Below, one piece after another: positions 13,262 to 25,999 of a stretch of 64,000 nt of DNA. The notes under the pieces are model-generated. The model was given only the letters and a program-made list of their open reading frames with translations. It ran no database searches and had not been told where the DNA came from. This stretch comes from Neelides folsomi (taxonomy: Eukaryota; Arthropoda; Collembola; Neelipleona; Neelidae), in contig JAQGBZ010000127.1 in NCBI GenBank assembly GCA_034687125.1, forward strand, positions 1 through 64,000, written 5' to 3'. Both the position numbers and the translations under genes were made by a program. Within the stretch, counting starts at the first letter, position 1; each line of letters opens with the position of its first letter.

Positions 13262-16200
13262 TTATGAATCTTCTTCGATGACCAATGAATTGATAGTTGC
13301 TTCTCTTAATAGATCCATATCAATGTCAGATGGATTTGCTATAAAGAAAAAGAATAAAATAGATACATAATTAATATTTTGTCATTACTAAAAACAATAG
13401 TTCAACTTGTAATATAGGGCAAACAAATTAAACCATTTTTATTGGTCGATCTTTAATTGAATACAAAACTTATATCCTCTGCTCTACGCTGGTCCTTAAA
13501 TCTCTTAAACAAAGGAGACATCGCGAATGAAATACTACAAGCTTTAATAATAGTTATGGTATACTAGAGTAATAAAAGCAAAGTAAAAGTTGTTCGAACC
13601 TTTTGCTTTCAATAGTTGAAAGAATGTGTCCAAGGGCGAAGCTCGTTCTTTCACTTCAGGGCTTGGCTCTTTCCCTTAATGAAATCATTAATGAAAATCA
13701 ATTTTTCTTTGATAATATATTTCATGAACTTCATTATTTTAATTGAGAGAATGAGAGAACAAATGGAGAATTGATTACACAACCAATTATTGCTAAAAAC
13801 TTATATTTGTCAACGTAAACATTACATGTTAGAACATTCTTTGCCATATCCAATTCTATTTTTAATGCATAATTGCTATTATAATTTACCTACCTATTCT
13901 TACCTACATATGTCTACTGTCTACCTATATTTTATTGACTATTTTGAGTGATATAATTGATATAAATACTAATAGAGTTAATTATAGGAGCATTGAGTAT
14001 TTTCCTTTTAAAAGTAAAGTAATTACCTTTTTTCTTTCGTTGTGTTATGAATACATTTTTCCTCATTTGCGAAGAAGCAGTTCCACTCAAAAGGTCACTA
14101 CTATGCTGTCTAGCTCTTATACAAATTGCTTTTGGATGAGACCATCCATTGAGAACACGATTGGCACGAGATTTTGGTAAAAGAGAAATGAGATGAAATT
14201 TTTTTGCAACATTGTCGTCCGAATCACTCAAATCTAAAGAACAACGAATGTGTTAAAATTATACCCAAACAGTAAAATCTTCAAAACTTACCCGACATGA
14301 TCATTTTGACTAGGTCGATTTGTAACTCAAACGTCCCCGATCTCACATGCCATAAATATTGCTCAAAGTTGAGAACCCTGTAGCCCAAATAAGCGAAAAA
14401 TGGAGCATATCCTTGTGGCAGTGGACAAGCCAATGATCCAAGGGCTAATGAATAATGTTCCAAAAGCATGAATAATTTCACTTTAGTTGACCACTCCAAA
14501 GAGTCTCTGAAACCAATTAAACGACCACTTAATTGTGCTCCAATCAAATTTTAACTGAGAATTCCAATCTTCAATAATTTTAGTCTTACATTAGCCTGAA
14601 TCCTCTATTAGTCTTAGATGGTTGGAGATTGACAGTCAGACAAGCCAAGTGACAAAGAAGCCTTGCAGATTCAACGAGTGAAGATACATACTTCCCTGCT
14701 ACTGTGTGCCCATGAAGCGGCCAATCCTTCCGCTCTTTCAAAAGGTACATGCTGAGTTCTCGAAGGTTCTGTTAATTGGAGTAAATAGAGCAAAATTAGA
14801 ATTTAATATATTTAGTTATGTACTCCCTCACCCAGTTAGAGGATAGACAATCTTTGAGGAAAGCAATGCAAGCCCAAACCAAATTTGTCTATTCTCTAAC
14901 TTGGTGAGGGAGTACTCTATTTAAATATACTGTGCTAATGGTAAGTAAAAGCTGATAATAGTGGTCGAGGTTTTACGCACTATTGAAAAGACGTATTCTT
15001 GTTTATTTGCAGTGCATGACTCATGTTCAACAAAAGGTAATTGTAGTTCTTGAGTCCGTCTTAAGAAAAGCGTTGCTATTTCAGTCATTGTTGAACAGAT
15101 CATAGGAGAAGAGGGAGACATGGGTGTGCTTGCCCTTGATAATGCTTCAGGCTATTCAAATTTTTGGATATTAGAATTTCCACCCTTAAGTCAATGTCAA
15201 TGTCAAATCTCAGTAAGGTGTTCAAATATATAGATTGTTATTAAATAGTTCATTTCATTTACAATATATTTAAAGTTATAAGACCTTGTAACATTGAAGA
15301 GACAAAATGAGTTTTTCTGCAATGATATTGTGACTAAATCTCTTGACTTTTGCAAACTCATGGAGAAACTCCCAAAGTGAAGTCCAAATGTCTGTAACAT
15401 TATGTGGGAAAACTCGTTGACTCCGGGAAAGGAGAACGGTCAGAACTTCTCCGTTGTTCTCTTCAAGTTTTATCGAGACCTTTAAGGATCAATATCAACA
15501 CAGTTAAGGCATTGTAATATTCGAGTTAAATGACACTAATTGTATTCATATATTACTGTATTCTACTATAATACTGTATTCACCTTGAGTGAGCTCCAAT
15601 CCAAATCAGAATAAGGAGAATAGGGAATGAAATAAAGAAAGTCTTCCATGTTCGACATTAACTGCTTTCTTGTATGCATAAATGCAGAGGCAATGAGAAA
15701 TTCTTGAAAAAGATTCTTTAAATGAATATTTTCACCACTTCTTTTACCAGAGTCGTAAATTAACTGTATAGAAAATTTAAAATGAGTAAATATTTATCTG
15801 TATAACAATTACATTAAACATATTTAGTGTAAAAATATAATTACAAAATATAATTCCTTTTATGACTAAACTCTTTTTGCAGCATTGATTTCATTTTGAT
15901 GATAAAGTAAATAATGTAAAGTTGAAAGCTTGAAGGGTAATTTGGCAGAAAATTTTGAACAAAGTTGAATGAGCAGGGAAGAAGTCAAGTTTAACTTCTT
16001 TGAAGAATTATCGTCAAAAACGAAATACAATTGAGAGTTTAAATCTTTAGGTGGACATGTTGAACAAAGAAAATGAAGCTTCGAGATTTCAGGATTTGGC
16101 ATGAGATCTGTCCATTCGAATAGAAGATGATGACTTGGTTCATGACTGGTCCCAACATCATGAATATTGATGAATAGAGGCCAACCCACAACGACAACAA

Positions 16201-17562
16201 ATTGACCTAATGAACCAAATTTCATTAGTCATCATTGTTATAAAATATTTTATCTTTACTTTAGGCATGTGCTTATAGGTACTATAACATATGAGTCTTT
16301 CCATTAGTTTTTCTAACCATTTTGAAACATTGCGACATCAACGTTTACTGGACTTGTTTTAGGATATTGACCTAAAGATACTTTTGCTGTCAAAGTTTTA
16401 TTTCTGTGCAAAAGGTTGAGACTATAAGTGAACGAAGAGTTGTCCCATGCAGTAATGACTTGTGGGTGAATTCTGAAAAGAACAACTGCACCTGACGAAT
16501 GAGCCAAGACCCTTAGCTGAATTGAACTTGGGCAGAGGACCATCGGATTGGAATTTAATTTAGCTCTGAAGATGGGTATTTCCCCTCGATGAATTTTAGG
16601 AAAATCGACGTCAAGAGGTAAATTGAGCTATAAGAAATTTAAAAGATTAATGCCGTTTATTATATGAAAAATATATTAAAATAAAAAAACGTTCGATTAG
16701 ATTAAAAGATATTTTAAATCTTCAGTTTAACTTACAACTGATTCTCGAGGAAGTTGTTCGTGAAATTGTAATACTGATAACATTGGCTTGAGGAATAATT
16801 TTTGAGGAAGATGATCCTCATCTTCAAAATTCGATTGATGTCTCTTTTTTGTATGGGCATAAGCAAGATAATTATAATTGGGAGACCATTGGCTAAACCA
16901 AAATTTTGATTTTACAATACATTCAGATTCAGAAAGAATTTCGATTTTGGCACTGTTCGGTTTGTACGGAGTCACTTTGGCTTCCAGGACCATGATGCCT
17001 GAAAAAGACAATTCTTTTAATTAGTCTTATCATCAATCATTACCATTAAATAGATTATCGTAGTATAAAAGTTAATTGACTCACATTCTTGTAAGCTGAG
17101 AAGTAAAATTCGACTTTTAAAGGAGGCAATAGGATTTAAAATGTTGTTATCTCCATCTCCATTTCTCCCAGCTTTGTTGTTGAATGGGAGAAAAAAAAGC
17201 CGCGGTTCTTGTGATTGGCTTTGAACAATTTCAATCTCGTCGAGAACATCCATTTTCCCTTCCTTGTCCTCCACCAAAATGATGGAGGCCAAATGGATGG
17301 TCTCACAATCTTCAATTGATCTTTGGGAGATTGCAAGGAGGAAAAAATTACTCTTTGCTCCATCGTCGTAAAGGAGGTTTTGCAGAGCAACGTGGGTGAC
17401 TTCAACATTGACGTGAGCTTCCAATTCAGAGAGATTGAGAAACAACCGAGGTTTTCCGACTTCTTCAGGTAAAGGATGGAGAGAAAGGTGGAGATTCCCT
17501 TCTTGGGTTTTTCTGGTAACGAGAAGATCTTTATTTTCTTCGGTTAGTCCAACAACTCTCAT
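13262..17562 (-). CDS. GSAP: Gamma-secretase activating protein (pigeon/linotte homolog)
   Basis: Twelve exons on the minus strand: 17562-17085, 16998-16736, 16627-16318, 16206-15872, 15763-15584, 15479-15285, 15151-14981, 14768-14590, 14506-14292, 14233-14027, 13674-13600 and 13338-13262. They give 894 aa with consistent phases. Family landmarks in order: a beta-rich N-terminal half with FWFSQWSPNYNYLAY and LPLDVDF, then LFQEFLIASAFM. The conserved C-terminal domain (residues 704-894) has ALGSLACPLPQGYAPFFAYL, LISLLPKSRANRVLNGW, SPLDTFFQLLKAK and a final LLREAT. In vertebrates this C-terminal part is released and modulates gamma-secretase cleavage of APP. The fly homolog pigeon/linotte affects learning. 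The donors after exon 4 (GTTTAG) and exon 11 (GTTCGA) are weak, so those two boundaries are less certain. Confidence 0.9.
14820..14915. mobile_element. Short MITE with terminal inverted repeats (Stowaway/Tc1-mariner-like)
   Basis: Within GSAP intron 7, arms at 14820-14849 and 14886-14915 are inverted copies with about 3 mismatches in 30 bases. Each arm begins TACTCCCTCACC. The element is bounded by TA on both sides, the target-site duplication of Tc1/mariner elements, and the CTCCCTC terminus resembles Stowaway MITE ends. The 36-base centre codes for nothing, so the element would need a transposase in trans. Confidence 0.65.
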
Positions 17563-19650
17563 TGCTCTTCATTGTCCTCCTGAATCCTGCTCCATGTGAA
17601 ATGATCCCGAAGAGTGAAATGAGTAAAGAATTTTTACGCATGGATTAAATAATCGCTTACTCGAATTATAAGGATTTTAATCTTTTATCATTCCAATTAC
17701 AAATTAAATAGACAACTGATAAAATTAAAAGATAACTATAGGGGTCGATCAAATCAATATTTCATTCATTTTCTATTTGCCTTCGCCTTCGGTCAATGAT
17801 AAAAAAATTAGGCATTATTGATTGATTGGTGATATTTTTGTTTCAATAGCCGCAATTGTTATTTTCACAAAAATGTGCTATTTATTAAACTTATAACGTT
17901 ATTTTGTCACATGTTAATATTTCATACGATAATTTATTTTACATGTATGGTAAAGAAAATTACCAAATCATTGTTTTAAAAGATATTCAACTTATGATAA
18001 TTGAATAGTAACCTATGTTGCTACAAACTTTTGGCGATTTATGGATCGATTAAAGATTCTTATCGATTGTTGATTGGCGCTCAACAAGTCTCATTGCAAA
18101 TGTGATTATAACCACGACATATCTTAGAATGAAAGAAATTGACAATAAAATTTATCTCAATCTCTACATGCTTTCTGAAAAAACTTAAAGAACGTTTAGC
18201 TTAAGATTTTAAGCTATGGTACATTAACCCCTCAAATATAAGTCCTTTATGACATATAGATTCTTAAAAAAGGAAAGAAACACGAGATTTACCTGGAATT
18301 GTGAAGAAAACGACCGCTCGGCAGTCATGATGTTTCGATTCCCTCCGCAGCTTTCACTCCGTATAAATCGATAATTCGAAGAGAGAGAATTGCAGAGAAA
18401 GCTCAAGCCGGGTCTTAAAACTCCCAACCAAAAGTAAGATCAAACTTATTTTCCCATCCCCAAATTCATCCACAATTCCACATCTCTGTTCCTGCATTAA
18501 TTCCAAGGACTTCCATTAGTTGATCATTCAGTTATTCAGTTATTGAGAGCTTGGAACAATGTAATGTCTGTAAAGTTGTAATGTCTAATACATAATATAC
18601 TTTATAGTATACTATTATGATATTCATAATTGCTAATTTTACTATGCTTTAGAGAGCATTGTTAAATCATTTTAACGTTAAGTAAGCATTTAGCTATATA
18701 ACTATATTTATTTTATTAACAAAGTCGCCTGTCATAATTTTATAAAAAGTTTGGTTTGTGGTTCTTTGCTTATATTTATATCAATCTATTTAGGTAATAT
18801 AGCTTGTTATAAATTATAATTATAAGAATGTGTATAAAGGTTATTCATGTATAATTTATATTCAATTACTCAACGTTAATTTTTTTCATTGATTACTTAT
18901 CTTTTACTCTTATTCTACAGTAGTTTAGTAAACTATATATATATATCAAAATAGTTTAATCTTTTAGCAATAGAACGCCGTTTAAAACAAAGGATTAAAA
19001 AATAATTTTTAACTATTCTAAATATGGCCATGCAGACTAAAATGGTTTGCTTCCCACTACCCCTAAACATTGATTAATTAAAGCTAGAGTAAAAATCATC
19101 TCATCAATCATGTCCATCTATTGCCAATCTCTCAATGAGTCATCCGCAGATGCCTGATGGGGCCGGTACTTGATGTTCGTCATCAACCCCAACTCGAAAT
19201 TCACGCGGCACAATGTAGGTGAGTGAGAGGTGAATTTGCAGAAATTGAGGAAGGGGATGAGAAAAATGACTCGAGGACTCCGCGTAATTGAACAATTAAA
19301 TAGAAGGCAAAGTACAATGGGAATGTGTGGAGGTTGGCTCATCGTTTTTTGCCAAATTGGCAGGTGAAGAGGAGCAAGCGCCGCCTTTCGAAGTCTCCCA
19401 CTCTTGGATATAGGCAGCGCTGCAGACCGCACGAGCACCCATCACAAGTGTGTGTAGGAAGATCCTCCGTAGAAGGCCTTTTGTCCTCCCATTCACATTT
19501 CAACCCTTCTTAGGAGAGGACATTGGTAGGGTCAAGGTATCTTGTGCGTTTGAACTGCATTGGCCCTTTAACTACCAGGCAGGGATCGACCAGGAACTTT
19601 ACCCGACTCGGCAGGGGTCAAGTAGAATGCACACTCTAGTTGAGGTAAGC
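17563..19650. promoter_or_regulatory. Head-to-head 5' region between GSAP and HSF
   Basis: About 2.1 kb. The part from 17.6 to 19.0 kb is AT-rich with no recognisable feature apart from an AT microsatellite near 18938. From about 19.1 to 19.65 kb base composition becomes markedly GC-richer, which fits the HSF promoter and leader. Small ORFs there (for example 19325-19513) show no family resemblance. No clear heat shock element (three alternating GAA/TTC units) was seen. Confidence 0.4.
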
Positions 19651-22514
19651 ATGGGGCCGACGAACAATTCCCACGTTCCTGCTTTCCTCGTCAAATTATG
19701 GAAATTGGTCGAGGACGAAGCCACGAACGATCTCATCTCATGGAGCGAAGGATCCAACGGGGTAAGATCATTTTATTTTAATTACTTCAAGGGGGAGATT
19801 GTGATCGAAATTAATCACAATCACATCTACATCCGCATTTAATTACTATTGTTGGGACTGAGCCAGCGGAAGATCAGATAAATTGATAGATTGTTTTTAA
19901 AAATTACGATCAAAACAATATATAAACCTTGTATAGAAAGTAGAGATGATTCATAAAGATCAATAAAATAAATTATTGACTGATAGTTGGATCAATAAAG
20001 AACAATAGAGATCTATGCATTTGTTCATCAAAATTTTATAAAAAATGAGTCCTTCAATTGGAATTGGGGCTCGCAAATAATTGTTTTATTGTCAAATATG
20101 TTAGTCAATGTTATTTTATTTTTAATTGAATTTTATTGTTCAATTTTTAGCTATCAAGCAGCTTCATCATCAAGAACCAAGCTAAATTTGCCCGAGAACT
20201 CCTTCCACTGTACTACAAGCACAATAACATGGCCAGTTTCGTTCGCCAGCTAAACATGTGTAAGAAATCAATTTATATCTTGATTGGAAGTTTAATCTTA
20301 TTATTTATATTAGCGTTTTAATCATTTGAAATTTCTGTAGACGGGTTTCACAAGAAGGTTTCTGTCGAACAAGGAGGACTACGTGTAGATAAGGACGAGA
20401 TTGAATTTGCTCATCCTTTCTTTTTGCAAGGGCATGAAGGAACCCTTGAGCTCATTAAACGAAAGGTACAAGAACCTAAACTTTGATATAAACTTTCTTT
20501 TGGAGTTGTAAATAATAGCATTCTTTGTATTTGAAGATCCCTGCAACCAAACAAGATGAAGCTAAAGCACTGGAACTTCCTGACTTTAATAAGGTACAAA
20601 AATAGATTCAACTCACTTGAAAATATTATGAGTTTATTAGCAATGTTTATGTTCCTGATAAAAAACTAACACATTTGCTTATTCAAGGTGTTACTGGACG
20701 TCCGTGTGATGAAAGGACGGCAGGAAACGATGGACCATAAGCTTCTTTCAATGAAGCGAGAAAACGAAGCTCTTTGGAGAGAACTCTCCACTTTGAGACA
20801 AAAACATGCAAAACAACAACAGATTGTGACAAAGGTTAGCATAGCTATTGTTTACACTATGAGATGAATGATTTTTCATTTTAACTTAAAGTAATTTTTA
20901 ACATTTTCTTTAAAGCTCCTTCAATTCTTGGTCAACATGATGTCATCACAAACTCGTCGTATCGGATTTAAACGAAGGGTTCCACTCATGCTGAACGATA
21001 TTGATGCAAAGAAGTTTAAAAGGAGCAAAACCGTAAGTGGATTTAATTTTTTTTATTCCAAATAATATTTTTGTTTAACCGGTATCTAACTATAAGGAAT
21101 AATAGGGTTCGCAACTATTTAGCTCTTATATATTTATATATCATCAGTTGTCTGTCATCATTGTATTATTAAAAAAATTCTCAATTTTTCAAATTATAGA
21201 TTGGGCCAGTAATTCACGATGTAACAGAAATAATGGGTCCCAAGAATTTGATGCTTATGGCAAATAACACAGGAGTGTCTGAAGAAGCACAAACATCGAC
21301 AGTTCCCTATGATGGGATTAATTTTGGCGGCTCTGCATCTGATGACCATCCAGATCATCTTATTGCTGTTGATCCAAAATCAAATAATCCAGTTAGTCCA
21401 AGTGCCGATCCAATAATTGAATCGGTTTCAAGACCAGTGGACACAAGCCCGGTAAGTTATTCAAATTGCATTAATTTAATTTAATGAAAATGCCTTGTTT
21501 CAGCAATTGTTTCATATTAAATTGTTTCCTTTAGGCGGGACCAGTTATTCATGATGTGACGGAAGATCATGAAATGGAAAGCGCTAATGCAGACTCGAGC
21601 CTTACAGACGCAGAAAACTTGGCCGCAACTGCTTTTTCAATAATTGACCCCTATACCGATGATGAAGTTGGCGACGACGATGAACAAAATGACCCAATAA
21701 CGGACCTTCTACAGTTTAATTTATCACAGACGTCTCAAGTTCCTGCATCACAAAACAAAACTTCAGATAACTCAAATTCCATTGTGTAAGAAATTTTAAC
21801 TGACTACAATATTTAGTTTAATATTTAATTTAATGGGACGTTAACCAAGTTATCGTAGCTCCCAATGTTCCGCAGCGACTTCAATTTTGGAGATCAATGC
21901 AAGCATGTTAAATTATTTATTTTTCTTAATGGTGAAAAACAATTTATATATTTGTCGTTGTGCCCTTAAGGCGGCAGCATGCCTTGTCTGATTCTAGCGA
22001 CAACTTTGATGGACACTTGGATGAGATTCAGGCCGGGCTGGACAGTTTTCGTGATCTTCTTCAATCGGATCTCAAAATTGATTCATCAACACTTCTTGGG
22101 GTAAGACGACTAACAAGCTCTGTATGAAAACACTAATCAAATATAACAATTAAATTAACCGAACCTGAATATAACATTAACATCATCAAAGGTATTTTGG
22201 CTAACTTTAAATTTTTTGTGCAGCTTTTCGGACAAGAAATGGACTTTGACCTAGGACTTGGTTTGCCAATTGACAAGGATGGTGAACAGGGAAACCAAGG
22301 TGGGTCTGACTATTTGAATATTAACTTGAATCGAACAATGTAATTCAATTGTTTTTAAATAGGAGGAAGTGGACTTGGAAGTTTGGACATTGGAGGGGAT
22401 CTTCAGGAAAATCAACTCGTTTCTTACAATCCGAGTCTCTTTGAATTGACAGAAACAGAGGAACCAGACTACTTGGACGAGTCATCAGACCAAGCTTTCT
22501 TTAATGATCTTTAA
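19651..22514 (+). CDS. HSF1: Heat shock transcription factor
   Basis: Eleven exons: 19651-19761, 20151-20259, 20341-20465, 20537-20593, 20688-20834, 20916-21032, 21200-21451, 21535-21785, 21971-22100, 22224-22299 and 22363-22514, giving 508 aa. The winged-helix DNA-binding domain (about residues 8-115) has [45 protein letters not shown] and [16 protein letters not shown]. Exons 5-6 (135-222) form the leucine-zipper trimerisation region (HR-A/B). Exons 7 and 8 each open with a GPVIHDVTE regulatory motif. Exon 9 carries an HR-C-like helix ([16 protein letters not shown]), and the acidic C-terminus fits a transactivation domain. It trimerises on stress and binds heat shock elements. An in-frame ATG at 19627 would add 8 residues. 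The turn after SWSEGSNG is about 4 residues longer than usual. It appears to be the only HSF here. Confidence 0.93.
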
Positions 22515-23155
22515 ATTACAGTTTTGGAGAATAGTTAATTAACCTTCTAACGTCTGTTATTTCAATGTGAAATCCCTTCTCTATTTTATTCAATGTTTAC
22601 TTAAAACTAATATTAAAAATATAAATAACCTAATAACGTTTGCATTACAATATACAATAACGAATTCAAAAGAAGAAAGAAAATCAACCAAGAAAAGAAA
22701 ATACTTTATTGTATTAGGATAGTTTAATGACTTTTTTAAAAAATAAATTAAGGAAGTAGCTAAAATCATTCATCGATTTATTTCAAATAAGCATTCATAA
22801 AATCATTTTCAAAATTAATATTTATTTCATATACTTGAGTAAGAAATAAACTATTTACTACAAAATATTTAAATTACACGCAACGCATTCAAAAGTTAAT
22901 AATTCATGAGTATCTCTGTAATTAAAAGGTGTAATATAATTAAATAATTACATTTTATTCTTTTCTCATACTGTAAAAGGAGTACGGATTAAATGAGGAA
23001 TTCTTATAGATAAAAAATTGATTTAAATGGGTATATTCGTAACTATAAAATGTAAATAATAAAAAATAGATTTAGGTACAAATACAGTTGATGTAAATAT
23101 TTTCAAATGATCAATCACGGAGTTGGAATCAATGGGAAAATCGCCATGCCGATGT
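22515..23155. other. Shared tail-to-tail 3' region of HSF and SSRP1
   Basis: 640 bases of AT-rich 3' untranslated or spacer sequence between converging stops, with several AATAAA or near-AATAAA words on the plus strand (for example around 22740). No coding potential seen. Confidence 0.5.
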
Positions 23156-25999
23156 TTAACTAGAAGATGAGTCTTCATCAGAGATGAATTCTTTGCTGAT
23201 ATAATGTTTGTTCTCTTCGGCCTTTTTCTTCGGAGATGCTTTCTTTTTGGATGAAGGTTCTTTCTTAACTTTCGGCTTCGACTCGGCCTTTTTCTTTGAT
23301 TCTTTTTTCTAATAAGCGCAAATATAATTAGAAAACATTCGTGATTTGAACTTTGAGATGGAAATTCGAAAATTTATAAAAAAATATTTACCTTTTTGGG
23401 TTCATCGTCGCCGCTTCCCTTTCTTTTTTTTGCTTCCTAAAATAGAGTTTAAATATTTAATATATGGAGATGTTTATTATGCAGTTTTTATAATTTGAAT
23501 TTGAGTTCAAGATTCTATATTACCTTTTTCTTCGGTTTTTCTTTTTCTTTCTCCTTCGTTTTATCTTTCTTCGTTTTAGCTCCATCTTCGTCGTCTGAAC
23601 CTTCACTTGCACTCGAAGATGCATCGCTATCAAATCTATTGAAATATAATTCACGATTAAAACATTTTAAAACATGTTTTGCTGATTTTAGAATAATTTT
23701 ATATGCATATGAAATTAAAAACGTATAGTGTTGTAAATTAAAATTGTAATTATAGTAGGTATAAAGATTTTTAAAAAAACTTACTCTTCAGCTACGTCAC
23801 TGAGCTCCATATTGGGTTTGAAATCTTCATCATCTTCTGAATCTTCATCGCTAACTTCGTCTTCACTTCTTTCTCGAGCTTCTGCCTTCACACGAGCCAA
23901 GTATGCATCTGGTTCTTCCTCGGCATCACTATTGTCAAAGTCTCCAACGAAGCTTGGTTTATCCTAAAATTATAAATTAATGAATTATAATCAATACATA
24001 ACTAGATTAATACTTAATTGATACACATACTTATCATATTCACATATTAACTTATTCAATCATTGATACCCAAATTCATCAGTGTATTTAATTACCATCT
24101 TTCCTCTGTTCTTCACACGAAGGTTCTTAGCGGTAATGAAATCAAATAACTTGGGATATTCTTCCTTTTCAATGCTGCTAAAAGTGTGAACAATCCCAGA
24201 TTTCGTTTCAACTTCAAAGTCGAATGATCTGAATAAAAAAATTTATTTAGGATTAATGAGATATCACGGTTTTATTAAAATGTTTATTTCTATAAGAATC
24301 TATGAGATATTGGTTAAAATTATTTGGACACTAACCTTGTGCTTCCCCCACTTCGAGCAAAGTTGACACTCGTAATCTCTTCGAATCTGATATGAAGAGG
24401 AGGCTTGTGGACATATATGAAGCCTCGTTCGAGAGGATACATGTAACCGGCCGTGGCTTTGTGAGAACAACTCACTGCAGGAGTTCCAGAATTTCTGAAG
24501 ACAAAAACAAAATTTAAAAACATTAACAATTTTAAATGTTTAAATCGATGAATTTAAATGAAACATGTCACAAATAATAGTGTAATACACACCCAACGAA
24601 TGATCCAGGAACAGTGAGTTTTCTGTTGACCATCGCTTTCATTACCCTACTAACGACATCGTACATCGGTCCAGTAATTTCTCTTGACAATTTTCCACCA
24701 TACTTTGTAGCTAACTCCTCACTATAAGAAATAATAAAAATTGTTTCAAGTTTTAAAATTCATTATTCACTTTTACATGATGAAGATGACCCAATGTATG
24801 ATTTATATAAAAATTTTCGTATTCAACTCACTCAGACATAGGAAGTTCAATCGTAGTTTCTTCTTCCTGGCCAAAGAGAAAAGTTAAGTAGTGATACCGA
24901 GTTTGTCCCTGTTTAATCGGAGGGTCGAGACTGATAACGTAGAACATTTGACGCCCATCTTTGTGAGGAAGAAGGAAGAGTCGAAGAACAGTCGACATTG
25001 GAATTTTATAATCGTAAGTCTTTCCGTGAAGTTGGAAAAATGTCTGGAAGACTTTGATGTCGTAACGTCCTCTGTAATAAAAAAAATTAGTTTCAATTCG
25101 GAATACTAAAATGTGAATTCGAAATCTTACCTAGGTGTGAGACAGTAAACTTCTCGGAAAATGGCAATGGCATCTCCAACAGCGCTGATAATGCTAGCTT
25201 TTCCATGAACTTGTTGCTTGAACGAATCAACTGGATCGTCTCCGGCAAGTTCACTTGATGGAATATGAAAACGTAATTCCATAAGACTCACTGGTGCATC
25301 GTCATTCTAATTAAAATTATAAAATAAGTTTCCACATTAGATTAGATAGAAAAAATCTTAATAGAAAATGTCAATGAATAAATTAAAAGAATTACCTGAT
25401 GAAACTCAAGAGTGACTTCGTTTTTCCCTGTCATGCATTGAGAAACATATGAGAGAGGAACTTCAAAGTCCAAGCTGTTTGACACATCGAATGAGAGGAC
25501 CGATCCGGAGAATTTAGCTGTTCCCCAATTCCATCCTTTGAGACATGGCTCTGTTTCCAACATTTTATTGTCGTATTGGGAAGAGAAAAATTTCGCAACT
25601 TTCTCCTTGTCGGACTCTCGAAATCCGCCAAATCGATGAAGAGCACCTCCTTTGCTAAATATCCGCAACCCCCAGTTTCCGGCAAATCTCATCCATGTAA
25701 TGTTCTCAATGTCATTTCCGGTCAATTGCTCAACCTTTCCAGTTTTACTGTTCTTGAAGCTGATATGCGATTGAGTGAACTTCAACCTTCCATTTGCCTA
25801 AATTATAAAAACCATGTTATAATAAATCATCTTTGACATTATGATGAACTTATCTTATTTATGTAAATCGTTTTATAATAAGAATACAGAATAATAACCA
25901 AATAACCAACAAAGAACAAAGTTATAAAATTCATGTGCTTTTACTTACCATTGCTCCCCGGCTTTCAAAAAGCATGTCAGGAAAATCCAAAGTGTCCAT
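23156..25999 (-). CDS. SSRP1: SSRP1, FACT histone chaperone subunit, lacking the HMG box
   Basis: Eleven exons on the minus strand: 25999-25949, 25797-25396, 25306-25131, 25071-24832, 24721-24593, 24494-24336, 24228-24096, 23963-23785, 23635-23524, 23436-23392 and 23308-23156, giving 592 aa. Conserved family runs include [53 protein letters not shown] and [15 protein letters not shown]. These make up the N-terminal and middle PH-like domains that bind SPT16 and H3-H4. An acidic stretch (about 431-505) and a Lys/Glu-rich tail follow. The tail ends [13 protein letters not shown], like the end of animal SSRP1. The HMG box usually found between these parts (about 75 residues starting PKRPMSAY-like) is absent, and the introns there (42-150 bases) are too short to hide it. 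FACT removes and rebuilds nucleosomes during transcription and replication. Confidence 0.94.

Noticed and set aside
19325-19626. ORF upstream of and in frame with part of HSF (19450-19842)
   Set aside because: The part before 19627 has no similarity to HSF, and the DNA-binding domain starts within a few residues of the ATG at 19651; it is probably leader sequence.
23309-23784. Hidden HMG-box exon in SSRP1 introns
   Set aside because: Introns here are 42-150 bases and contain stops in the required frames; no PKRPxSAY-like sequence on either strand.
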